Assembly: GCA_017311185.1 (NCBI GenBank)
Contig: JAESUZ010005168.1
Coordinates: 372,001-436,000 of the forward strand
Reading direction: 5' to 3'
From: Proteles cristata cristata
Taxonomy: Eukaryota > Chordata > Mammalia > Carnivora > Hyaenidae
DNA: 64,000 nucleotides
Within the stretch, counting starts at the first letter, position 1. Each line of letters starts with the position of its first letter. Below, piece by piece: positions 23,456 to 33,607 of this stretch. The position numbers and the translations under genes were made by a program. The notes beneath the pieces were generated by a model. It searched no databases. It was not told where the DNA came from and worked only from the letters and a program-made list of their open reading frames with translations.

Positions 23456-23666
23456 GTATTTTTATGTTTGCTTATTTATTTTGAGAGAGAGAGCGTGCGT
23501 GAGCTAGAGACAGGCAGAAAGAGGAGGAGAGACAGACAATCCCAAGGAGGCTCTGTGGTGTCAGTGTAGAGCCAGACCCGGGGCTTGATCTCACAAACCG
23601 TGAGATCATGACCTGAGCTGGAATCAGGAGTCAGAGTCTCAACTGACTGGGCCACCCAGGTGCCCC
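23456..23666 (-). mobile_element. CAN-SINE, older subfamily
   Basis: Minus-strand copy ending GGCCACCCAGGTGCCCC. A perfect 11 bp duplication, TATACTGGGAT, flanks it at 23445-23455 and 23667-23677. Confidence 0.95.
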
Positions 23667-23736
23667 TATACTGGGATTTTTAAAATCAATACAGTATAGT
23701 ACTCTAAATGTATTTTCTTTTTCTTATAATTTTCTT

Positions 23737-23768
23737 TTTTTTTTTTTTAATGTTTTATTTATTTCTAG

Positions 23769-23805
<37 letters not shown>

Positions 23806-23969
23806 CAGGGGAGGGTCAGAGAGAGAGGGAGTCACAGACTGAAGCAGGCTCCAGGCTCTGAGCCGGCAGTCAGCACAGAGCCCGACGTGGGTCTCGAACC
23901 CAGGAACCGCAAGATCATGACCTAAGCAAAAGTCGGACGCTTAACCGACTAAGCCACCCGGGCGCCCCT
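23737..23969 (-). mobile_element. CAN-SINE, young subfamily
   Basis: Carries the young-subfamily markers, with an expanded GAGAGAAAGA block at 23772-23805. Head GCCACCCGGGCGCCCC near 23966. The 20 bp flanks at 23717-23736 and 23970-23989 agree at 19 positions. Confidence 0.95.
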
Positions 23970-23989
23970 CTTTTTATTATAATTTTCTT

Positions 23990-24659
23990 AATAACCTTTT
24001 CCCTAGCTTACTTTATTGTAAGAATACAATATATAATATACACAACACAAAATTGTAACAAGTTGTTACAGTGACAGATATTTTTAAAATGTCATTGCTA
24101 TATTTCTGTGATATTTTAGATATGGAAATTTTGGAAGCAACATACGTGTTGTAAGAAAGGAAATCATTCCATAAATTATAGTACCTCCAAAGACCAGACT
24201 ATGAAATCTCATTTTTCAGGAGAAAAATGAATAAGACAGCAACAATATTTAATAAAACTTTAAGTGGAAAGAATCAGGTCTGAAATGTGTAAGTACCTTT
24301 GATTCTAATGAGAAATATACATCATTATGTTAAGAGCCCATCTCTGAAAAATGAGATTATGGGTGATTTTTGTTTTTCTGGTTACCGTTTTGATATATTC
24401 CACATTTCCCACAACAGTAAGAAAAACACATCTTTATAAATTATCTCATGGAATCATACTAAATGTCTCTAAGGAAGAGTATTTAATGACCTTCTTCAGA
24501 GCTCATTCTAAATGCTTTATGATGCTTCTAATCTAGTGGGGAGGAGACAACAGAAAAGTCCAGAATATCTTTAAATGTAAAATGTAGTGACACACAGACC
24601 ATGCTGAGGATTAAACTGGCTAAAAATGGTTACACGGTTACTGTCTGAGTTACTTAGCA
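23990..24659. other. Unique AT-rich noncoding sequence
   Basis: No recognised repeat or gene. Confidence 0.4.
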
Positions 24660-24865
24660 TTTTGCTAGTCAAAGAGCGACTCAGGGACCAGAGGCACTGC
24701 CTCACCTGGGGGTGGGGGTGGAGGGGTGGTGTAGGGTGGGGTCGGTGGGGGTGGGTGTTAGAGATGCTGAAACTCTGGTCCCACCTTAGCCCTTCTAAGG
24801 GCTAGAATCTACATTGTACGGAGATCCCCAGGGGATTGGTGAAACCTTACAGCTGGGGACACTGA
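24660..24865 (+). mobile_element. MER5-like hAT relic with an internal G-rich expansion
   Basis: The left part (AGCGACTCAGGGACCAGAGGC, CTGCCTCACCTGGG) and right part (TAGAGATGCTGAAACTCTGG TCCCACC, then CCCCAGGGGATTGGTGAAACC) recall MER5A/B nonautonomous hAT elements. Between them is a G-rich run at 24707-24758 that such elements do not normally have. Family call moderate. Confidence 0.45.
24707..24758 (+). repeat. G-rich run, G-quadruplex candidate
   Basis: At least five runs of three or more G separated by one to eight bases (GGGGGTGGGGGTGGAGGGG at 24708-24726, then GGGTGGGG and GGGGGTGGG). It meets the usual G-quadruplex pattern on the plus strand. Confidence 0.85.
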
Positions 24866-25179
24866 TAGAAAACTTCTGGTTATGTGAATTTTGGTTGGTT
24901 TGTTTTGCACTGCCCTTGGGGATACAGTGTTGGGGCAGGCGCTGTAAGTCAAGGCCATTTTGTTTTCTCATATCCATTACTGAAGATTAAAAAAAAAGTT
25001 TGGTGATCATTTCTCAACTTTTTTCCAGGTTAAGAGCTATGCCCAATCAAATCTTCATAATTTTGGATTACACAGCCTGCAATGTTACTGGAGAAGACTC
25101 TTGTCTTCTTCAGTGTTCTTTCCAAAATGTCTTTCTCCTTTTAGTTTTGTTGTACTAAATTGAAAAAAATAAACAAAAA
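24866..25179. other. Unique sequence, start of a repeat-poor block
   Basis: No repeat or gene recognised. Confidence 0.4.
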
Positions 25180-25720
25180 AACTTCAATGAAGGCAAAGCA
25201 AAGCAACAAAGCTGATTGCAACATTTCTTTGCTGCTAAGTGGCTGTGCGGGCGAGTCACGGAGGCTGAAATTCCCGCTGCGCTGTCTTCGTGGTTTTGTT
25301 TGTAGCGAGGCACGCCTGCTTTGTTTTTTCATTTCGTTTTATTTTGATTTTGCCCCAACCTGAACACAGGGTTATACGCGCAGTTGGCATCGCAGCTAAT
25401 TACCCCCCGATTTGGCCGAGGATGTGAGTTGAGGAATAAATCAAGGTGTTGATGGTTCAGTTCATGTCCCTCCTGGTTATTAGATGTGTGTCACTGAGCA
25501 AAGTTCTGATCAAAGCCGGTGGCGAGGCAGCGAGGGGTCACGGAGCGCGCCCAGGCCTAATTGCTGGGCTGCGTACTAAAGGAAGTTTGTAATAAAAGGC
25601 CATTAACGGCCAGCCTTTCCGATCAGTGAAGCAAAAATACAGAGAAATTGTGTATCAACTGACAATTTGAAGGCAAAGCCTTAATGTAAATGTTTTCCCC
25701 CCTCTTTCCATTCCTTGCTT
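25180..25720. promoter_or_regulatory. Candidate conserved enhancer-like element (unproven)
   Basis: Repeat-free with more CpG than its surroundings. It contains a homeodomain-type TAATTA at 25397-25402, a TCF/LEF-type ATCAAAG near 25510, a CCTAATTGC near 25556, and GTAATAAAAGG near 25589-25599. A palindrome with GGCC arms around ATTAAC lies at 25598-25611. No open frame of note. Inference from motif density and lack of repeats; conservation was not tested. Confidence 0.4.
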
Positions 25721-27815
25721 GAGAGGAAAAAGAAAATCACAGGACATGCAATCAATGTATACTATACCATCGTTAGATAGTACAGAATTCACAAAATGTA
25801 CTTTTAGAGGGCAAAGGGAAAATTTACCGTTCTCTCTGAATCATTAAAGTTTTCCTCTCTGAAGCATTGTATGCAATTCATCTAGTTCATTTTTGCAACA
25901 CACGGGTTTGTTAAGGAAAGCTTGTTGCTGTACAAAATGCATTTATTACTGCAGAAACGTATTCTGGTAAATCAGCTCTCGCAAAGCGTTTATAACGTAT
26001 GAAATATCTCCACAAGAACTCCTTCCTGCTTTTCTCATCAACAGCTTTCCCTCCACTGATACCCTTTCCATTCTGTTGGGAGAAGCAGCAGACAGGGTCT
26101 TTGTGTCACACTTCTCAAATGCAAGGGTCACTTGACATCACGGCTCCAAACTCTACTCCTTATGTGGGCAGCGGAATTCTCGAACAGCACCGCTCCCCGC
26201 GCTGCCTGATTCAACGCTGGCCGTCATTTTGCCCTTTGACATAAGTGAATAATGGTCCAAGTTATAACTGACTCGTTGGTTAACCCTATTAAACAAATGA
26301 CCCAAATTATACTTGTTATTTTCCTCTCAATGTTTATTAGCGAATTATAATGGGGTATGTGCAATGGATTAAAATTACAGGCCCTCTTCCTAAAAACAAA
26401 CGAACACTCAAAAGCCCATGCATACCAAGTTTTGTTTTCCAAGTTAGGGCTTCCTGGTCTGACCTCACAAAGCTCTTCTGAGAATATCCAGTGGATGCAT
26501 GAACCACAGGCAAACAGCCACTCAGTTAAAGGTTAAAGGGAATTTGGACTTGAGACTCTGAGACAGGTACCTACAGATATATTTTCCTGTTCCTAAAGCT
26601 GCATTTTTGATGACTCGGTTTTTGACACTTATTATCACTTAAAAATCAGTGATCAACATGTAGTGATTTTTATCTACCTTAACACATAGCCTCTTCCACC
26701 AGAACATCATGGGATTTGGGCATGGGTACAATTACCCCCATCTAACAAACTTGAATGTTGTGCCTTAACTACAATCCTAGTCTGATTTCAACGAGATGAT
26801 TTATGACAGGACATTTAATCAATGACACCCGTTTCCTAAAATTTAAAGCACAGTTAAGTAGCGAAAGCAGTTTTATGTAGCTACATACACAGGATGCTGT
26901 ATAACCAAAACCACTTCTTTCTCCCTTTCTGCATTAATTTTTCTTTGTTCTTGTTAGTTTTGAGCACTTCTATGACAACACATATTGGTGGACGTACTGA
27001 AAGATTATTTTCTAACTTGGAAATAAGCTGCATTCTCACCAAGTGAGACTCTGTAGAAAGTAAGGAACTTTCTATCTAATGGATACACTGGAATATCACT
27101 AAGCAGACATATAAAATGTAATGTGTGTAACTGCTTCAAAAGATGTTCTTATTAATGAGAGATCAATCAAACTAATCCTGCTAGTGCCTCGTCTCCTGTC
27201 ATATTTTCGACTTTCCCTACTTGTCTTCCCCCAATCTCAACTTAGAAAGACAAACAAAAAAAGCACAAAAAAGGAAATTAGAAAATGATCTTATCTTTGG
27301 CCTTTCTTAAGTGTTTTACTCATCTCTTATAAGAATACTGTGCACGTTTAAACATTTGTATAAATGAATGAATCTCACTTTGATCCAGGAAGCATTTCTG
27401 GTGACAGGGTATAGATGTCTGGTTTTTCAAAGAACTAGGATATAGATTTTTGTGTAAGATGTTCTTTTGTAAAAACTATTGGCGGCTAATTCAATTTTTC
27501 TTTTTTTAGCTTAGGTTAGCCAACTACAGTACATGGAGCGCTTGAATTTGGCCAGAGCGTCACTGTTTAGTGGCACCTAACTAAACACTGTTTATTCACC
27601 AAAGAAGACAACAGGGACAGAAATAACTATGAATTTCATTTTCCTTCTTACTCTTACCAGGTGCTGTGATCATCACTTCCATTCTATTACTAAAGCATGA
27701 GCTTGAGCACATTTGAACACATTTGCATAGAGCATCTACTCAATAATTATGTATTAGTTCTGCCAGGGATAGAGAATCCAGATCAAAATTTCCTCATATT
27801 ATCTTCCTTCTAGTT
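25721..27815. other. Repeat-poor unique sequence
   Basis: No SINE, LINE or microsatellite recognised over 2 kb, rare in this window. Around 26110-26390 there is balanced sequence with CCCTTTGACATAAGTGAATA and GTTTATTAGCGAATTATAAT that could also be conserved. No gene signal. Confidence 0.45.
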
Positions 27816-27833
27816 TATGACTACATGATTCTT

Positions 27834-28060
27834 TTTAAAAAAATTTTTAACATTATATTTATTTCTGAAAGAGAGAGAGAATCTCTCAGCGTGAGCAGAC
27901 GAGGGTCAGAGAGAGAGGGTGACACAGAATCTGAAGCAGGCTCCAGGCTCTGAGCTGCCTGTCAGCACAGAGCCCGACATGGGGCTTGAACCTACAAACC
28001 GTGAGATCATGACCTGAGCCGAAGTTGGACGCTTAACCGACTGAGCCACCCAGGCGCCCC
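27834..28060 (-). mobile_element. CAN-SINE, intermediate age
   Basis: Minus-strand copy with GTCAGCACAGAGCCCGACAT and head CTGAGCCACCCAGGCGCCCC. Flanks of 18 bp at 27816-27833 and 28061-28078 (TATG..CACATGATTCTT type) agree at 16 positions. It lacks the TAG before the tail that marks the youngest copies. Confidence 0.95.
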
Positions 28061-28078
28061 TATGTCCACATGATTCTT

Positions 28079-28865
28079 AGGACAAAATGTAATATGTGGA
28101 TATGTACTTGGCTGAGTTGGGAAGTGGGAAATCAGGAGCGAGTCTTTAATCTTTGTTGAGCAGGACCTACATTGAGCAAGAATCTATGCCTACCCTACGA
28201 ATTTTGGAGGATTACCAAGATGCTGGCCAAAGCAGGAATTTAGTGTCTGACCTACTCCTTGGTTATTTGTAGAAATATGCTCATTGTCCTTTCTGGAAAG
28301 GACATACCTTTATTCTCATCTTCTTTAGTGGTGTGTCTCATCTCTTATAGTAAAAGGAATTTAAGAGAATATTCTTTTGAGAGATGTGGAATTTGTGATG
28401 TAAAATAAATTCCAACAGAGTCAGAGGTTAGGCATCTGTATCTAATTGACATAAAGACTCTGTCAACCAACGACTGAAAATGAGATTTGAATTCCAAGTC
28501 ATGAGGCAAGTTTTGATTCTTTTAAAAGATGTCAAAAATGGCCCCGTTATACATTTTATACTTTTCAAATACAGAACATTGACATGCCTAAAGGGATAAA
28601 TTTATCAACTCTAGTTAGGCCTTTTATTAACCAAACATGTATTAAACTCAAAATATATTACTTTTTTTTCAGTTTTGTTAGCAAATAATGGTCTTGGGAT
28701 AGGGAAATGAAAGTCATTAAATGGTGGCAACCAAACTTGCAAGCCAGCAATATATGTTTTCCCTTTTTCCAGCTCGTTCACTTGCAGATCATCATTATTA
28801 ATCTGTGATGACCAGGAACACTTTGCCTGGGGCCACAGGAAGCAACGTGAAATGGGTCAAGATTA
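28079..28865. other. Unique AT-rich noncoding sequence
   Basis: No recognised repeat or gene. Confidence 0.4.
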
Positions 28866-29044
28866 CTGGAGCTGTACTGAGCAGGCTTCAGACAGGGGCT
28901 CGGCCCTTTACTAGCTCTATCATTTTGAACAAGACATTTAAATTCAGTAGGTCTTGCTTCTTTCAACTAAAAAATGGACCTAAATCACAGCACCTCGCAG
29001 GGTTGTCGTGAACATCAGAAATAGTTTGTGTGGCTTACAGCATT
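28866..29044 (+). mobile_element. MIR element
   Basis: TTCAGACAGGGGCTCGGCCC, CATTTTGAACAAGACATTTA, TTCTTTCAACTAAAAAATGG, then CACCTCGCAGGGTTGTCGTG follow the MIR order. Truncated at right by a younger SINE's target site. Confidence 0.75.
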
Positions 29045-29058
29045 AGTCATGATCTATT

Positions 29059-29264
29059 TTTTTTTAAATTTTTAATGTTTTATTTATTTCTAGGAGAGAG
29101 AGACAGCGTGAGCAGGGGAGGGTCAGAGAGAGAGGGAGTCACAGACTGAAACAGGCTCCAGGCTCTGAGCTGGCAGTCAGCACAGAGCTCGAACCCACAA
29201 ACTGCGAGATCATGACCTAAGCGAAAGTCGGACGCTTAACCGACTAAGCCACCCAGGCGCCCCA
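29059..29264 (-). mobile_element. CAN-SINE, young subfamily, with a 12 bp internal deletion
   Basis: Young-subfamily copy flanked by the perfect 14 bp duplication AGTCATGATCTATT (29045-29058 and 29265-29278). Between CACAGAGC and TCGAACCC it lacks the 12 bp that contain CCGACGCGG in its sisters. Confidence 0.97.
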
Positions 29265-29278
29265 AGTCATGATCTATT

Positions 29279-29747
29279 AATGATAGCCATCTCTACTATC
29301 GTTATGTTTAGGATTTAGGAAATGTCCCTTTAGAGGCCCACTAAACACCTTTTTGGGAAATAATATATTGGATCTAACCAGTGCCCTTGTTTCAATGGCT
29401 TTCGAATTTAAAACTCTTTAAGAATAATTTTTAAAAATAAAAGATAATGTTTTGGGGGGTTTCTATTTATTGGTTGTATTGTGGTTTTTTATTTACTGTT
29501 TAATTTTTGTGTTTAACTACTATGAGTTAAGTTTTTATAATTTCTTTAAAGTAAATAACTGCACACATGGTGAGATGAAAAAAACAAGTCCCCATTTGAA
29601 GGGCAAGTGAGTGAGATTGTAAACAAGGCTGGGGGCGGACCTAGAGATCACAGTCTCTGTGTGACTCTTTCACAGGCAACTTACAAGAAGCTTACATTAT
29701 TGAGGAAAGCAACCAGGTGAAAAATAGCCTCTCGAAGCTCTTTCAAA
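29279..29747. other. Unique AT-rich noncoding sequence
   Basis: No recognised repeat or gene. Confidence 0.4.
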
Positions 29748-29925
29748 AGTGAAGGACAAAGTGTAAGCAGCGGAGGGGCAGAGAGAGAAGGAGACACAGA
29801 ATTCCAGAATCTGAAGCAGCTCCAGGCTCTGAGCTGTCAGCACAGAGCCTGATGCGGGGCTCGAACTCACAGACGGTGAGATCATCACCTGAGCCGAAGT
29901 CAAATGCTTAACTAACTGAGCCACC
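29748..29925 (-). mobile_element. CAN-SINE, truncated older copy
   Basis: Minus-strand GAAGCAGCTCCAGGCTCTGA, GTCAGCACAGAGCCTGATGC and GAGCCACCC head. The tail side has no TTTATTT block and the terminal CAGGCGCCCC has decayed. Confidence 0.85.
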
Positions 29926-30298
29926 CACACAATCCGAGAGCATTTCATTTTAAATAAAAAATTCACGTCATGGGTTTAAATGAACACATATGTAAGGGTT
30001 TGAAAGGAAGAAAAGAGAACAACGTGGGCAGGTTCCTGCTGCTACTGGAAGCCATTTTGCAGCTTCTAGAAGTTTTCAATGTTCTGTTGTTATAATTCTC
30101 AACTAAATAACTCAAGAAAGGCATTTTCCCAGAGATGAATATCTATTCTTGAAGCATTACAGTATATTATTCTTATATTCTCTGTTAGAGAATTATAAAA
30201 TGCTCTAAAGTAACACAAATAAATAACTTTGTGTGTGCCATGATTTTCATTTTATAGTTAACAGCTGTTGCTATTATCTCCTGAATATTCAATCGAAC
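29926..30298. other. Unique AT-rich noncoding sequence
   Basis: No recognised repeat or gene. Confidence 0.4.
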
Positions 30299-30314
30299 TG
30301 TGTGTGTTTTAAAT

Positions 30315-30337
30315 TTTTTTAAACGTTTTATTAATTT

Positions 30338-30374
<37 letters not shown>

Positions 30375-30524
30375 CATGAGCAGGGGAGGAGCAGAGAGAG
30401 AGGGAGACAGAATCTGAAACAGGCTTCAGGCTCCCAGCTGTCAGCACAGAGCCCGACTCGGGGCTCGAACCCATGAACCGTGAGATCATGACCTGAACTG
30501 AAGTTGGACGCTTAACTGACACGC
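30315..30524 (-). mobile_element. CAN-SINE, outer copy of a nested pair
   Basis: Minus-strand older-type SINE with a (GA)n block at 30342-30370 and an eroded head (CACGCCCC). Its duplication TGTGTGTGTTTTAAAT is present at 30299-30314 and, beyond a second SINE, at 30779-30794. Confidence 0.93.
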
Positions 30525-30540
30525 CCCATGTGTGTGTTTT

Positions 30541-30774
30541 ATTTATTTATTTAAAAAAAAATTTTTTTTTAATGTTTTTTATTTATTTCTAGGAGAGAGA
30601 GACAGCGTGAGCAGGGGAGGGTCAGAGAGAGAGGGAGTCACAGACTGAAACAGGCTCCAGGCTCTGAGCTGGCAGTCAGCACAGAGCCCGACGCGGGGCT
30701 CGAACCCACGAACGCGAGATCATGACCCAAGCGAAAGTCAGACACTTAACTGACTAAGCCACCCAGGCGCCCCT
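30541..30774 (-). mobile_element. CAN-SINE, young subfamily, inserted in the outer copy's flank
   Basis: Young-subfamily copy flanked by CCCATGTGTGTGTTTT (30525-30540 and 30775-30790). It landed in the right-hand target-site duplication of the SINE just before it. Confidence 0.96.
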
Positions 30775-30794
30775 CCCATGTGTGTGTTTTAAAT

Positions 30795-31441
30795 GTCAGT
30801 TGGCTATGAGCATAGCATGGTTTGTGGGAAGGTATGGTGGGTAGAACAAGACATTTAATTCAGGTTTAGGATGGGCTTAATTCAGCACCTGCTGCAGAAA
30901 CGCAAAGTAACTAAAAAAGAAAAGAAAACGAATCAGAAAACAGTTTTACAAACTGAATGAAGGCAGGCTAGGAGCAGGCAGAGCACTGGTAACTGCTAGT
31001 TAAGAGAACTAAGAAACATTTCTGAGAGGTTCCCCAGAGAGCATTATTCCTTAGGCATCGGGACCTTCAAAAGGCAAGACGCTTTTCCATTCTTCACTGC
31101 AGGCAAAGTGCTATGGAAACGGCAGAAACAATCTTTCTTCTTCATTGTCCAAGAGAACGGAGACGGGGCGCTGGGTGGATGTGAGGGGAAGCGGGGGAAC
31201 TTAAGAAGCCAGTCGAAGAAGGGAGAATGAGGTAAGAAGAGGTAAGCTCAGGGGGAAAATGAGATACTGCCTCACACTTCTCATTTTATTTCAGAAATGA
31301 CTGATCTGGATTCTGCTTCCCATGACATACTCTCCTATCCCTGCAATTTGCCCGTCAGTGGCTCCAAATTGAAGGTAGCTTTTGCCTCTGCCCTTTGCAA
31401 TGTCTCACTGTGGAGGAGTCAAAGGGTAAAAATTTATCCCA
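30795..31441. other. Unique noncoding sequence
   Basis: Purine-rich around 31150-31260. No recognised repeat or gene. Confidence 0.4.
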
Positions 31442-31453
31442 AAGTCAGAGTTT

Positions 31454-31698
31454 GTTTTTTTTAATTTAAGTTTAATTATTTATTTTGAGAGCGAGAGAGT
31501 GAGGGAGGGAGAGAGAGAGCAAGCGAGGGAGCGAGCAGTGGAAGGGGAAGAGAGATCGGATGAAGGAGAATCCCAAGAAGGCTCTGCACTGTTAGCAAGG
31601 AGCCTGATGCAGGGCTTGAACTCAGGAACTATGAGATCATGACCTGAGCTGAAATCAAGAGGCAGATGCTTAACTGACTGAGCCCCCCAGGCGCTCCC
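31454..31698 (-). mobile_element. CAN-SINE, older subfamily
   Basis: Minus-strand copy with a GAGCGAGAGAGTGAGGGAGG-type block, AATCCCAAGAAGGCTCTGCA and head GAGCCCCCCAGGCGC. Flanked by AAGTCAGAGTTT (31442-31453 and 31700-31711). Confidence 0.95.
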
Positions 31699-31711
31699 GA
31701 AGTCAGAGTTT

Positions 31712-32068
31712 TAACAAACATTTCTGTCTGGCAACCTGGTAACAGCAGAAATGACAAGTGGCAAGAAAGGCTTCCAGTGCCCCCCTCGCCCCCCCCTCCT
31801 GTCTTGGGGCATCTGTGATTATTTTTAGAGCAATAACTATGTAGCAAAACTAAAAGATGTGTATGGTTAAATTAGTGATTAAGTTTACGTTCTATGACTA
31901 GCGCTTTCTGTGGCCAATTTTACGAAGCTTCTTTTTTTTTTTCTTTTTTTAAATCAGGGCTTAGAAACAATGGAATGTCTGAGATTTACAGTAACAATTA
32001 AGCTTGTTAAAGTAATATAGGGCTGTAACCCGACTTTTTATTAGTGAATAACGTTTGTTCACTACACT
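31712..32068. other. Unique noncoding sequence
   Basis: No recognised repeat. A C-run lies at 31780-31798 and a T-run near 31931-31950. Confidence 0.4.
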
Positions 32069-32218
32069 GATGTTCATGGTTGGCCGTTTATTTAGCAGTG
32101 ATGCAGGCCTAAAGAAGGGTCTGTACCATTGTTCAACCTCAAAGATGTTCATGGTTGGCCGTTTATTTAGCAGTGATGCAGGCCTAAAGAAGGGTCTGTA
32201 CCATTGTTCAACCTCAAA
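32069..32218. repeat. Perfect 75 bp tandem duplication
   Basis: 32069-32143 and 32144-32218 are identical in every base, each starting GATGTTCATGG and ending CAACCTCAAA. Identity breaks at the second base of a would-be third copy. The unit is not a known repeat family. As 75 is a multiple of three, both spurious open frames across it survive. Zero divergence points to a recent event or a polymorphism. Confidence 0.98.
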
Positions 32219-32929
32219 GTATACGTTTAATAAGCGGAAAAAGGAGTCTGGAAACCATTTTGAAAAAACAATAACAAAAAAGGACAACTGTCCAGGAGCA
32301 CAAAGGCTGGGTCCTTAATCCAACAGGAAACAAAATCCAGTTCAAATTTTTCTAGTGCCCAAAGGTAAAAAAAAGCACATTGATGGACCAACTCTTCCAA
32401 AATAATAACTAAGCATGATGGTTATTTTGGGAAGCAGTCAGAGAAGTTCTCTCTGAAATACCTGACCGCTGCATTGAGCTCCAGCTACAAACTCCTTCTG
32501 CTCTTCTCTCCTGTAGGAACATCAGATGGCATTTAGCCGAGATGTCTACACGTTACGAGCACATGGAGGGTCAAGTGTGATGCTGCCTTCCATTATTTTC
32601 CCCTGTTACCGGAATGCTGCACTCTCAGGAAGGGAATACACCACACAACTCCCCCTGCCCCAGCTTTGAGCCATGAGCTAAGACTTCGAAAACCTCTCCC
32701 CCATTTCACATCTCTCGGTGGTTCCTATTCACAATCACTTGGTAGAGGGTCTTCCAGGCAACAGATCGCCAAAAACATGTGTTGAAATGAATACAGAATG
32801 TGAGGGAAATGCCTAGGAAAATAATTCAGAGCTACTTAAAAATATTTGTGTTAATGTGGCCTCAGGAATTAAAGGTTCTCATAGTGATAGAATTTTCCCT
32901 TCCATAGCTCAGACCCAAGACTAAGGGAA
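32219..32929. other. Unique noncoding sequence
   Basis: No recognised repeat or gene. Confidence 0.4.
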
Positions 32930-33140
32930 GCGAGTATGAATTTTAGAAGCTGTGGGACCTTGAGCAAACTCCTTAAATTTGCTAACTCCAGTTTCTTCAT
33001 CTATATAAAGCCTGAAAAATAATATTACCTATGTCATGGAGTTATTGTAGGGATTAAATGTGATAATTTATGTAAAATGCTTAACATAGCACCTAGCACC
33101 TAGTAAATGGGCAAATAAATATTATTTCTATTATAATTGA
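32930..33140 (+). mobile_element. MIR element, long copy
   Basis: GAAGCTGTGGGACCTTGAGC, CCAGTTTCTTCATCTATATA, GTTATTGTAGGGATTAAATG, AATGCTTAACATAGCACC and ATAAATATTATT: nearly the whole MIR core in order. Confidence 0.9.
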
Positions 33141-33410
33141 ATGTTTGATAAGCAAATGATTAAGACTGTCAGTGAAATCATCTTTACTAGATTGGACTAA
33201 CCATTTATGATTTTAGACCAAATAAATATTACAAAAATGCAAAGGGTAACGTGTTAATCAAATAAATCTTTGTATAGAAACAGACTGTTTTTCATTATAT
33301 GTTAACTAACTTAAATTAAAAAAAAAAGAAACAGACTGTTTTTATTAAGATCTTATATCCTCAGTTGTGGAAAGAGGGTTTGGATTCAATAATCACCAAG
33401 GAGCAAACAT
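33141..33410. other. Unique AT-rich noncoding sequence
   Basis: Contains two copies of AAACAGACTGTTTTT (near 33279 and 33330), each followed by AT-rich DNA; a short local duplication is possible. Confidence 0.4.
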
Positions 33411-33431
33411 TTAATTTCTACAGAGTATTGA

Positions 33432-33586
33432 GGGCACCTGGGTGGCTCTGTCAGTTACGCTTCTGACTTCGGCTCAGGTCATGATCTCACGGTCTGTGGG
33501 TTTGAGTCCTGTGTTGGGCTCTGTGCTGACAGCTCAGAGCCTAGACCCCGCTTCAGATTCTCTCTGAGAATTAAATTTTTAAAAAT
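33432..33586 (+). mobile_element. CAN-SINE with a short 3' part
   Basis: Head GGGCACCTGGGTGGCTCTG, GGTCATGATCTCACGGTCTG and GGGCTCTGTGCTGACAGCTC, but most of the CT-rich segment is missing (about 155 bp in all). Flanks of 21 bp at 33411-33431 and 33587-33607 agree at 19 positions. Confidence 0.93.
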
Positions 33587-33607
33587 TTAAATTCTATAGA
33601 GTATTGA

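Noticed and set aside
32055..32318. Frame with a repeated 25-residue unit, looking like a repeat protein
   Set aside because: The repeat is the 75 bp DNA tandem duplication; both strands give open frames, and there is no other coding signal.
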